Shown here piece by piece: positions 47,756 to 58,600 of a stretch of DNA of 64,000 nt (positions are counted from its first letter, which is position 1; each line of letters begins with the position of its first letter). The stretch comes from Diatrype stigma. Its lineage: Eukaryota; Ascomycota; Sordariomycetes; Xylariales; Diatrypaceae. Under the pieces are notes generated by a model. The model saw only the letters and a program-made list of their open reading frames with translations, was not told the origin of the DNA and ran no database searches. A program made the translations under genes and the position numbers. The stretch covers positions 434,001-498,000 of the forward strand of contig JAKJXP020000018.1 in NCBI GenBank assembly GCA_022225965.2, in the 5' to 3' direction.

Positions 47756-48614
47756 CTATGCCGTGAACGGAACTTCAACCTGGTTGGATGCTGCAGCGGC
47801 AGCGGCATTCTTCTCTGCCTGGGCCACCTGGAAAGCGTTGACGACTGCTGGGTACCAGACGTTCATCATCTTAGTATCACCGGAGTCGTTGGGGTGGACA
47901 CCATCGCGGAGGTCAGTGGTGCCACTGAACCCCGTGAATTGGTCGACGACCCAGATAGGAGACTCTGTGGTGTTCAGACCCTCCGCCCAGGGAATGATAG
48001 CGGAGTTCAAGCTCTGTATTTGGGTGTTGAAGTTGCCAAAGCCCATTGGGATAATCTGAGCGACCTGTTCAGGAAACCTTTAGCCCCATTCGAGAAAATG
48101 TACAAGGCCTCCTCCCCCTGAACCTTCGAGGAAGAAATGACAGAAGAACAGACTGGAGTAAAGACTGAGTCAATATACTTACGACAATCTTCGTGTTCGG
48201 GTTGCTGTCTCTCATCACTCCTACCAACGTCGTGAAGGCCGCGATGATATCAGCCACCGGCTTGTTCTGCTGGACGATGTCGTTGGTGCCAAGATGCATG
48301 GTGATGACATCAGCTGGGTTCGTGGCCAGCCATCCCACAAGCTGCTGCTTGTTGGCGATGTCGATCGCCAGGAAGCCCGAGTGGCCCTCGTTGTCACGGT
48401 CGTATGTGGAGTCTCCGCAGTTGTTCTCCCCCTTGCCAGACCCGACGAAGTCCACGGTGGCCCACTCCGTGTCCTGCAGCTTCTCCCACAGCTTCGCGCG
48501 CCAGCAGATGATCTCGGTGATGGAGTCGCCGAACGGCATGTACCGCAGCGTAGCATTCTGGGCCGCGGCCGAGCCGGCCAGCGCCGCAAGCGTGACAATT
48601 CTGCCAACAATCAT
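47756..48614 (-). CDS. Secreted SGNH-fold esterase, CE3-like acetyl xylan esterase
   Basis: Two exons (48614-48183 and 48064-47756) join in phase to 246 residues. A signal peptide (IVGRIVTLAALAGSAAAQ) is cut near residue 18. The SGNH blocks are MPFGDSIT (Ser31, block I), HSGFLAIDI (about 78-86), HLGTND (Asn111, block III) and DGVHPN (Asp198, His201, block V). The WRAKLW following block I and the Cys pair fit family CE3, which removes acetyl groups from xylan. It should therefore act outside the cell on plant cell walls, though substrate is assigned by family only. The ATG at 48614 is preferred over 48707, because it begins the signal peptide. Confidence 0.85.
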
Positions 48615-48954
48615 GGTGGGTAGCTTCAAGAGGAATGCTGTGGATTGCTGATATCGAACGGAGAATGGTGTGATGGCTCTCGATCTTTCAAACTTGGCAA
48701 GATACACATTTTATATGTGTTTCCGGAACTCGACCTCACGGCTCACCCGACGGGGCTTTGCACGGAGGAGGATCGTTGACAGCATTGTTAGAGCGGCTAA
48801 TTGAGGTCGTGGGCAATGACACTATAGGATATATTGAGTATATTACCCAGAACCCCACGCCTTTCAGACTTCTGTGGTAGTTCTTCTCTGCGGAATGATC
48901 AACTCCGGTTGAGGGGGCGATGAACGGTCCGTTCGACCGGGTGCATTCCCTCAT

Positions 48955-49024
48955 GGTGTTCAAGATCGTATTCGGGTTGCCATCAATTCGGTGTTCAAGA
49001 TCGTATTCGGGTTGCCATCAATTC
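48955..49024. repeat. Perfect 35-bp tandem duplication
   Basis: A 35-bp unit beginning GGTGTTCAAGATCG occurs twice in direct contact without a mismatch, about 340 bp upstream of the esterase start. It may be a recent slippage product or duplicate a regulatory site. Confidence 0.93.
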
Positions 49025-49948
49025 CTTTGAAGGATAGCAAGTACTGATATATCCCATCGATATATCACCGTAAATCAAGCTCTAAACTGGGTACCCAGTA
49101 CTCTTGATTGGCCATAGCCAGTCCGATACATCTACGCAACGCTCTCCCCGAACCATGTCAATGTGCATGCCTCTACCTATCGCAGATGGTTGTTATTCTC
49201 GCCCCCATTGCATGAAGTTAACAATAAATGAAGATATCCTCCCTGTTCTGTTGTTAGGTGCAATGTGATGAACAGACCAGTATTGCTTCTAGAGTAGAAA
49301 ATACCGAGCATGATAGAATGCCGTCTTCGCACATTGATTGAGCTTATTCACTGGTAGTTTTTGTATGTCATAAGCTCAGCCTACTCTTACGGTTCCATGC
49401 ACCCCTCAATCTCTCGGAGAAGCGCCGTCGAAATCTGGGTAGGAATTGTTATACACATATTTAGTATGTCTATATTCTCTCCTAGAGCTCTGGAGACAAA
49501 AAAGACCGATCATACCCCTTGAGGTACGCCTCAGTTCTAGAGTATCTCCATCAAGTTCCTATTGGATCTTGATTTTCGCAAGATGGCTATATAGGCTAAG
49601 AGCTACCCTAGTTTCCATGATCAAATAAAGATACTGGACAGTCTAGCCGCACGTGTAGCTTCAGTCAATACAAGATCATACGGATAATATTAATCGGAGA
49701 TTTGTGTTGAGGCCCGGCCGGATCTGGCTTGCGCTTTGAAGCATCCAGAAGTCTCCTGTGTCAGTGTAGCTGGTTCCTGAAAAGGAAAGCAACTGGATCA
49801 AGCTCTCGGTCTGTAGGTGGCACAAGCATTGCTAAGCGTTCACCGACCAGGCGAGGGCGACTCTATACCTTTTGGCAGGACAGGAAACCTAAAAGGTCTA
49901 TCGCTGGAATGAAGCTAGAGAATGAACACCAAACTACAAAAATTTGAC

Positions 49949-49990
49949 GGCGATGACGATGATGATGGCGACGGCGACGGCAGCGACGGT
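49949..49990. repeat. GAC/GAT trinucleotide-rich microsatellite
   Basis: Imperfect GAC, GAT and GGC triplets run for about 40 bp and would encode a poly-acidic stretch in one frame; that frame lacks other protein-like features. Confidence 0.75.
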
Positions 49991-50228
49991 AATGACAGGG
50001 ACGAGGCTGGTGGAAGTTGTCTCTTGGCCCCTCATCCGCAATGGATATCCGCGACACAGCCAGCCGAGAGAGTTTCCTATGGCAATATGAGTTTCACCCC
50101 CAACTTCGAGTCTCTCGATGGCATGGCTTCAAACAAGTACATGTCCCCGGATTCCAAGAGTCGGACCACTCATAGTGATACGGGGCTAGAATGGACCGAG
50201 AATGGACCAGTTTTTTCCGGCTTTTGTC

Positions 50229-50236
50229 TATATAAA
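50229..50236 (+). promoter_or_regulatory. TATA box of the frameshifted small gene
   Basis: TATATAAA is followed directly by GGGGG and a palindrome, ggctagg/cctagcc, at 50241-50263. It lies about 200 bp before the ATG at 50436 and suggests that a transcript starts near 50265. Confidence 0.45.
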
Positions 50237-50435
50237 GGGGGGCTAGGTCCCCAGGGCCTAGCCACCAGAAGCAGTATACAGCAGGCTCTACACAATACAT
50301 TCTTTTGCTCCTAGACACCCGCTTTCAATAGGTACGGATTGCTTTTGATTGAACAGAGAGCGAGGCTTAGAGCCGGTCGTTCTCGACACCGTCCACCACT
50401 TTAAACGGCGCAACGGCACGCCGACCACATTCACC

Positions 50436-50910
50436 ATGAGCACGTGGCCGACCTGGACGGAGAGCGAGTCGTGGACGGAGTCGAGCTCGGACAAGTGGCA
50501 AATCGGGACCCAGGTCGAATGCAGCGCCAAGCTAGAGCTCATCGTGGCCGAGTCGGAGTTCGCCGGCGCTGCTTTCTTCTGGGAGATGCCTAAGGAGGGG
50601 TCAAGCAACGTTGGCTTCTCCACGGAATCGATACCGAGGGCGCGCCCGGTAAGGGGGCGCATTGCCGTCGCATGCTATCGAGGGCAAAGCGGATCTAACC
50701 TGGAAGGACTTCGCGATCATCGGGTTCCAAGGCGGTGGTGAGCTGAACTTAGTCACAGCTGGACAGCTCGAAAGTGTCTCGTCCAGCAAGCCATTCTCAT
50801 TTTTCGTTATTTCTGTCCTTGCCCATCCCCGTGGACGCCCTTTCAGCTTTCAAGGCAGTTTGACGTGCCCCCCACACGTCTCTACTACTTCCAACGTCGT
50901 CTATGAATGA
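50436..50910 (+). pseudogene. Small unknown-protein gene with a frameshift
   Basis: Two frames together read as one protein. The first (from 50436) gives ELIVAESEFAGAAFFWEMPKEG and RARPVRGRIAVACYRG, then loses coherence. The next frame, starting near 50685, resumes with DLTWKDFAIIGFQGGGELNLV and ends at 50910. The switch falls at about 50683-50690, and one extra base there would explain it. No intron of workable length spans the join. I do not recognise the family, and no signal peptide is seen. A good upstream TATA box suggests that the locus was expressed. A sequencing error is the main alternative to a true pseudogene. Confidence 0.5.
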
Positions 50911-52669
50911 CCAGCTATCATTGACCCCGGTTATTATAGCCAATGTCTGGTATAATGCGAGGATGAGCTGGTGGTGAAAGCGATGATATGATCAGTGCTG
51001 GCGATGGTAGAGAAGTCGACAACAATGGGAGAGACGTTACCAACAAAATGGTCCCAAGATAACTCTCGAGCTAAGTGATTGAATTGGTAGGGGTAGCTAT
51101 AGGCGCACGTTTTCTTTACATTTGTACCAGACTATAGATCTTAGTATACTATATATTGGAGGGTCTCTTGCTATTATTGATGTTTGCATAACTTCTAATA
51201 TTCCAACCACATAACTTGGAATTATCTCATTAGAATCGAGTGAACCAAGTCGCGCGTTCGTCAATGTCGGCGCAGCTCGTGCCGACCGACCCATATTCAG
51301 TTCCTATGTCCAATATCCTTGTCCAATATCCCTGTCAAATCATATTGCAGGGGCAGCAGGGGATTTTCATTTTCCAGCCTCAGCTGACAAGACGATCAAC
51401 TCGGACACTAACATGATCTCCTTCTAGGTTCTTAGGTTCTATTCTGTTATTTTCAGCGATACCATTTTCAGAATATATGATTCCTGTTTCTCCGCGTTTA
51501 CCGAGCTCGATCGTAACAATTGTTTCAACCGCGCGGTACCTAGCGCCAAAAGTGATAGTTCTAGCACGTATCAAGCCAATTTGACAACCTTGGAGTTGGG
51601 GTATATGAGATGATACCTAGGTACCTATGGTAGGTAGTGTGAAATATATGCAAGGGGCGCGTGGTGTTTCCCTATTCCCAACGGCGGTCAAATATGATTG
51701 GTCAGAATGGCCAAGGTAACGCATGACCCCCTATCATCACAGATGCAAAACACGCCAACCGGCCTTGATCCCTCGGGCTGGTTACCCATTCGGAAATCTA
51801 GCGACATGTCAACTGAAGCAGCTAACGGCCTGAATCCACTTAGGATCCTCTAGGAAGGGAACCGTCTGGAATCCTAGCCTGGCGAGGTTTGAATTACTAT
51901 GTAGGTCTTTGGACTTGCAATCCTGCAACACAGAACGAGTCTCGTGTCATGTTGCACATTGGTTGGGTCATCCAAAGTTACATTATAGTCGATTTGCAGT
52001 GCTAACGGGTTGATCGACGAACGATCTACAAGAGCTGAAGGGTGAAGAGCAAACAGATCTGATAGAAGTCGCGGTCCGAGTATCTGGATCGAATATCAGT
52101 GGATCGTTGGTATCCACTACTGTTGGTCCAGACTCCCGCTTCGTTCCTACGTTTCATATAACTAGCTTTGGGTGGGGCCGCTACGCCGTAAAGCCCGTTC
52201 GGCACATTGGCGATAGCCTCATGCAACTGAATCCGCCAATGAGCACCGATGGAGGTCGGCTTGGAAGGGGGCGCCTCATGGGTTGTAGGCATCCCCCCCT
52301 ATGAGGGTCGCTTACGAAGACATAAAACCACCTCTCCCATCACGATGCTTTGTACCGTTCCCTCTCTTCCCTCCCCAAGACGATCGCAGGTCAACAGCAT
52401 CCATTCATTTTCCACTCTTTACAGGACCCTTCTTTTCAAAGCCTAGCTCTCACGAAGACTAGTTCTTCTTTTCCCACTCGTTCATCCTGACTTGACGTCA
52501 AACTTCATTCTCTACCGCCAGTCGGCCCCCCAAAGCGAACAAACCTCGTCTACTATACTCGAAGTTGTTGCTTATCGTGACCGTCCATCGCTATACCGAA
52601 CTATATCTGTTAAGACACAAAGAAAGTAAAGAGAAGGTTCAAGAAGAAGAAAGAAGAAAAAAAGACAAA
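50911..52669. other. Spacer upstream of the AA9 gene
   Basis: Contains a TACCTAGGTA palindrome at 51614-51623 and, close to the start codon, a purine-rich leader (about 52616-52669). No gene is seen. Confidence 0.55.
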
Positions 52670-53782
52670 ATGGCTTCCTTCAGAAAATCCACCATCCTGG
52701 CAGCCCTCGCCGGCGCGGCCTCGGTCTCGGCCCACGGCCACGTCTCCAAGGTCGTGGCGGACGGGGTGTCGTACACGGGGTTCGACCCGACGAGCGCGCC
52801 GTACGGGCCGCAGCCGGACAGCATCACGTGGAGCAACGGGGCGACGGACAACGGGTTCGTGCTCTCGTCGGCGGTGGGCTCGGCGGACATCATCTGCCAC
52901 CTGGACGCGACCAACGCGGCGCTCACGGCGCCCGTGACCGCCGGGTCCAACGTATCCATCACGTGGAACCAGTGGCCCGACTCGCACCACGGGCCGGTCA
53001 TCGACTACCTGGCCTCGTGCGGCGACTCCGACTGCAGCACCGTCGACAAGAGCACGCTCAAGTTCTTCAAGATCCAGGCCGAGGGCCAGCTCGAGCTGGG
53101 CGCCGGCGCCGGCCAGCCCGGCAAGTGGGCCGACGACACCCTGCTCGACACCGACCTCACCTGGACGACGCCCATCCCGGCCAGCATCAAGCCCGGCAAC
53201 TACGTCCTGCGCCACGAGCTGATCGCCCTGCACGAGGGCGGCACCGTCGGCAAGACCCAGATGTACCCCCAGTGCATCAACCTCAAGATCACGGGGTCCG
53301 GCACCGAGGCGCCCGAGGGCACGCTCGGCACCGCGCTCTACACGGAGACCGAAGCCGGCATCAACTACAACATCTACAACGACGAGACGAAGCCGACGTA
53401 CCCCATGCCTGGCCCGGCCATGCCTAGCTTCGGCTCGGGCTCGGGCTCTTCGGGCGATGCGACCGCGACCGCCCCGGCGCCCACGACCGCTGCGTCTAGC
53501 ACCGGTGCCGCCGCGGAGCCGACGACCTCCGCTTCAAGCGCCGTCGCTCCCACCTCTTCTGCCGTTGCGACGTCGGAGGCTACCACTGCCCCCTCAGCCG
53601 CGCCCACCACCGCCGCTTCTTCCAGCAGCGCGGCCACCACCCCAGAGCCCGTTGCCAGCGAGTCGGCCGCAGCGACATCGACCGCGTCGTCAAAGTCGGC
53701 GACTCCAACGAAGGCCACCTGTGCCGGACGCCGCAAGCGCCGCAACCAGCAGCGCCGCCAGCTCAAGACCCGCCTGCACTAA
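52670..53782 (+). CDS. AA9 lytic polysaccharide monooxygenase
   Basis: An intronless frame of 370 residues. The signal peptide (SFRKSTILAALAGAASVSA) ends at Ala21, leaving His22 as the mature N terminus, which with a second His forms the copper histidine brace. The second His is in WPDSHHGPVIDYL (His106/107). The QMYPQCINLKI block (about 197-207) supplies the axial Tyr, and NYVLRHELIALH (178-188) the nearby His. The reaction is oxidative cleavage of cellulose or related glycans outside the cell. The catalytic domain ends near residue 240; a Ser/Thr/Ala/Pro linker follows, with no CBM1, and the tail is CAGRRKRRNQQRRQLKTR, strongly basic. The gene is extremely GC-rich at third positions. The start at 52670 is supported by the signal peptide and CAAAATGG context. 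Confidence 0.93.
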   Translation: MASFRKSTILAALAGAASVSAHGHVSKVVADGVSYTGFDPTSAPYGPQPDSITWSNGATDNGFVLSSAVGSADIICHLDATNAALTAPVTAGSNVSITWNQWPDSHHGPVIDYLASCGDSDCSTVDKSTLKFFKIQAEGQLELGAGAGQPGKWADDTLLDTDLTWTTPIPASIKPGNYVLRHELIALHEGGTVGKTQMYPQCINLKITGSGTEAPEGTLGTALYTETEAGINYNIYNDETKPTYPMPGPAMPSFGSGSGSSGDATATAPAPTTAASSTGAAAEPTTSASSAVAPTSSAVATSEATTAPSAAPTTAASSSSAATTPEPVASESAAATSTASSKSATPTKATCAGRRKRRNQQRRQLKTRLH

Positions 53783-55661
53783 GGTGTTCAGAGCAGGCTC
53801 GATCCTGTAGTGTAACGGTTTCTTGGGTGCGCAATCGCTATGTCATACGACATAGCCTGACATCCGCTGAAGTGCTGTAGGATAGGTCAACAGATGGTGT
53901 TACGATAAACTTCAAACTTCAATGTATATATATATAAATATCTTCCAGCGATAACTCTCCTCGACAAGTCCACATTGCCGGCTTGCAGAGACATGTGTGA
54001 ATAAACAGCCATTTAGCTGCAATTACGATGCTCGTGCATACCTAGTAAACAAGCTGATATATCGAAGAAGGGACGTTCATCTATTTTTGTCTGGCGAGAC
54101 AGCCTGATGAATGTGTGCAAACTTGGACTAACGCATGATAAAGACTATCTTCATCCGCACCTCGTTGGGCTTTGAACATCAGACCTAGGACACCGGGCTT
54201 GCGAAGTAATACGGGCGAAGCGTTCCTCCGTGTGCCATCTACCTACAGTCTATGATCAGGCAGTGTTGCGAGATAGTTGGCATGCTGGAGTTTTACGGCT
54301 GGTCGGACCATGGAGGCGAGTGAAGGAGGTCTAACTGGGTAAGAGACAGCAGTGGTCATATATTCAGGGGCGATGGTAATGTCATAAACCGAGTCTGCTG
54401 TATGTGATTGTTAGAATCTCTGGTGATCTCTTCATTATATAACTAATGGTAGTCCTAGTATACATAATGGCTTCTATCGGTATGTGTAAGCCTAACTGCT
54501 AGCCTACACCATTCACCTAGTCACTTCCATAAGGTCAAGTATTCGATTTGACGGGGCCCTTAACGAAGTCCTTAACCTGGCACATATCAGTAGCCCTAGC
54601 TTATATCAGTAGCCCTAGCTTTTCTCTGGGGTTCTACATGTTTAGGAACCGGCATGATAACATTCCAGTTTAATTGCTCAACTCGTTTGATTTTTAGGAG
54701 TTTGGGGGTAGAACCATCAATGGAGCGAAGAAATAGGGGGCGGGGTTGTGGTTATTGGTATTCTCGAGCCAGAACACACACACACACACATCACCGACAT
54801 CGCCATTATAATCATACATAGGTAGTCCATGTAGTAGTGCACAAGCAAAAGGCATCATAGTTGGTATCTGGTATCTCCCTCCTGACCTTCCCCTCCCTAC
54901 ATACAAAAACAAAGCCTTCCGTTTCCGAGAAAATAAAAAGAATTGGTGAAAAGCCGGGCAAGAAACGTAAACCCTCACCCCTGAACGCAAATTTACCGGA
55001 CTGCCTCGAAACGACAGGAAATATTAGCCATCGATATACAAATCGACCAACATCCCATGCACGAATACGTGCATTTCATGACTGTCGGTGAAGAGAAAGA
55101 TAAAAACTCAAATCAAACCGTGGTTCGCTTGCTTGCTTGCTGTTTCATGCCTAGATCCGTTTTCTCGCGTTTGCTTGCTTGCTTTTTCGTCTGCTAAGCT
55201 AGCTTCGGTCATCATGCAACACTTCGTCAACAACCCCTTTTGGCCTCTTCTCCTATTTTCGTTCGTATTTTCCCCTCGTTTTGCCCGTGTGAACCCTGTT
55301 TCTATAGGAATATCCTTGAAATTGCAGTCGTGTGCCCATAGCGCATATCTTGACTACCAAGAGATAGATGCAACACACCGAAAACCAGTAGTAAGTCGTG
55401 ATATGCCGGGGAAATATGAAAGCCCTATTCCAAGGCGAAAAAGACCAACGAGGCCGGCATTAAAATATCTTGTAGTCTAAGTAAAAAAGGCTACCCAGCA
55501 GCCGCGACAGGTGTGCTGGGGATAATGCAATGGTTGAACGAGAAAAATAAATCCCAAGGCAAAGTCGTTCGTCATTATCATGGTCGTGGCAGAGTGAATT
55601 CAACCTCAAAGGGCGAAGATGGCGGGAGATCAACTTCAAGGTATCGACGAGCGTGGTTCTC
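53783..55661. other. Convergent spacer after AA9
   Basis: Holds a perfect 19-bp tandem duplication at 54584-54621 and a CA repeat at about 54775-54790. The last part may be 3' UTR of the large protein. No gene is visible. Confidence 0.55.
54584..54621. repeat. Perfect 19-bp tandem duplication
   Basis: The unit ATATCAGTAGCCCTAGCTT occurs twice in direct contact without a mismatch. Confidence 0.92.
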
Positions 55662-58600
55662 CTAGAATGTCTCGGATTCCTGGCTGACTACGGAGGATCG
55701 CGGGCTGCGGGGACTCGCTGCCGACCGCGGGCTTGCTACTGAGCCGAATGTGTCTAAATAGTTGTTAGCCGCGAGAACTATTGAGATTGAATATTCTAGT
55801 GGTATGGCAATGGTACTAACCTCGCTTTCGTCTCCTCTCCTCCGCATCTTCATTGGAAGGGGTCATCGCCCTAGGCCCGCTGGGCCTTCGGGTTGGAACT
55901 CCCAATGCGGCGCTGAGGTTTTTATTCTCCGGCTTCGGACTGGGGGAGCGGTAGCTGGCGGCGTGCGTGGCCGAGCCGGTACCATAGCCACTCTCGACAC
56001 TGTGGAAGGGAAGGGGGCTGTGTCTCTTCTCTTGGAGCTGGCTCACGCGAGCATGCTGGGGCGGCGTCATCTCGGACGTTAGGTTCAACGGGCTGTCAAG
56101 CGGCTCCTTCGGTGGTCGCGGCGGTCCTTGCGCCGCTGGCGAGGACGCATCATTCCAGTTATACTCCTCACCGCCGTGGCCGGAGTGCATAGCACTGTTG
56201 TCGCTGTAGCGTTGGGTGTTCTGGGCAGGGAATCGATGAAGCGACGTCGCCGAACCGGCCCAGTCAGCTGATCGCGGGGACATAGGCGAGTCGTAATCCT
56301 GGGCCGAGTATTCTAGAGCAGTTCTAAAACGCTCCGTTTGACCAGGGCGTGGCTGCGGGTGTTGGAGGTTCAGCGAGTTCCGATGCGCCTTGAACTTGGG
56401 ATCTTCGGGGGTATACGTGGCCTGAGGAGCAGAGGCCTGGACCGTGGGGGTGTTGGGCTGGCTCATCGACGTAGCTGGCAGATCTTGTGTAGAGAAGCCC
56501 GTGTGCAATTTGTCCTCTCCGTACAGGTCATTTTGCTGATAATCGTAATCCCCCAATTGGGAGCCGGAGCGCGAATGCGAAGGTTGTGTGTATTCCTCCT
56601 GCTTGCGGGAATTTCCACTGCCACGGAAAACTTTGCCTATGCTCGAGGTAGTAGTTTCTGACCAGCGCGAGATCTTCGGGAAGAAGCTTGAGGAGCCTCG
56701 GGACTTATGCTTCTTGCTCTCATCGGTGCGAGGGGTGTTCTCTTGGCTGTGGGATGTATTTTGCTGTGTGGCTGTCTGTGGTGGTGTACCGAGGGGTACT
56801 GAGCCACCGCGCGCAACGCTCCCACCAGGAGTCGCCCTGCCTCCCCGAGGTGAGAACTGGTTAGCCGCCGTATTATAGCTCTCCTCAAAATCGTCTTCAT
56901 TATCCTCGGGCACGGTGCTGATGCGATGGTCTGAGACCTTGCGCTCGTAGCCTTTGTTTGTCGATGAAGGCCCCCGTGGTTGAGGGATCGACAGATGTCC
57001 AGACTGGCTCGCGTGGCTAGCAGTGGATGTCCCAGCATGGCCTTCCGGTTCATATCCCTTGTCCTGCTCGTACGAAAGATCAGGCTGGATGTTCATGCCA
57101 GATGGCGACCGTGGGGTCATATCATTGCCAGGTACTCCGGGCTGGTGCTTAAGGTCGTCGACATCAGTAAGAAGCTGGTTGAGCATATCCTCTATTCTGG
57201 CAAGATCGCTGGTTCCCTTGGCGCTAAGACCTTGAAGCGCCCGGCGGAGGAAGCTTCGCTTCTTAGCAGGCATATCATCTAATGTGCCGGCCTGTGAGCC
57301 TCCCTGGATGGACCGGCCGCTACTTCCTGGCAACGGTCGCGGACCACCAAGATGGCGCTTGACGGTCTTTTCCGTGTTCTCGTTCGTCTCCATAATGATC
57401 TGCTCTTCTGTATCGGCTAGAATCCTCTTGATGTCGTCAAAGGAGTTGCGCATCTCGGCAGCAGACCTGACGAGCGTCACCAGGATTTCGGTGTCTCTAG
57501 CACTGCGCTGTGCATCGCGGACCATGAGCTGTTTGGATGTTAGTACATGAGTCAAACTCTTCGTCACCTGTATCAGGTACTTACATGTTCCATCAAAGCA
57601 ATGATGTCCTTCGATTGAATCCTGTCGATGCCAGTCCCAGTAGCCCCTTCATAGAGTGGCGATCCCAAGCCCTGAGACATGCCGCTAAGATGTCTCCCGT
57701 GCTTGGCCGAATAGAACGGGTCGTCGGCATTGCTGATGGTCTGTTGCTCATTGAGACCAATCCCCTTACCCTTGAAGTTACCTCCTTCATTCGGGGCCGC
57801 TGATATGTAGCCCTCATCGCCACCACCAAGACCGGGGCTTCCAGTGTGAAACCCACCCCGATAAGAATCTGTTCCAAAGCCGCCAGAATTGAGTATATTT
57901 CCTTCGAGGCCAGGGAGGTTTGCAATGGGGCTAGTGCCCTCATATGGATTGGTGACGAGTGTGTCTCGCTTCCGTTCGCTCGAGGTTCGCTGCCATTCAA
58001 TATCATGTTCTTGGCTCGGCTGTCGACTATGTGAGGCGGCCATTGCCCCTACTGCTGCGATTGTAGCAGCTGCGGCAGAGTCTGTCATATTGTTACCGTG
58101 TGCGTTGCTTCGGCTTGCCTTAGGCGTGACAGCTCGGTCATATTGATGTGCATTCTGCCCAGTTGGTGTCCCAGGCTCTGGAGTACGCAGGTCACCGTGT
58201 TCGTCGTATCCATAACCGATCTCGGGCATTGGATGGTCCGTGTCTGGGAGGCCACTAACCCCCATTTTGGGCTGATCGTAGTCGGAAAGACGGTCGACAC
58301 TGTGACGTGGTCTCGCATCGGGCATGTAGCGATCCTTCGCTCTTTCCTTGAACGAACGGTTTCGAGATACGCCATCGCCAACGAACTCTTCGTTGTTCTT
58401 CTCGCGGCTTGGGGAGTGGTGGACTGCGTTCTGTCGCTTCAGGGCGGCTGCTGCTGCTCGTCCGAGGGCAGCAGCTGTGATGGCAGCTTCCGAAACAGTT
58501 GGAGATTGACGCTCTTTGGTTAGGGGCACCTTCTGTCCATATTCATTGATATCATATTCAAGAACCTCGCGAGATGCTGATGCAGGCCGCTCTTGAGATG

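Larger units (their letters stand above)
48615..50435. other. 1.8-kb spacer upstream of the esterase
   Basis: Holds a perfect 35-bp tandem duplication at 48955-49024, GAC-type microsatellite DNA at about 49949-49990 and the TATA box plus palindrome at 50229-50263. Otherwise no gene is recognised. Confidence 0.55.
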
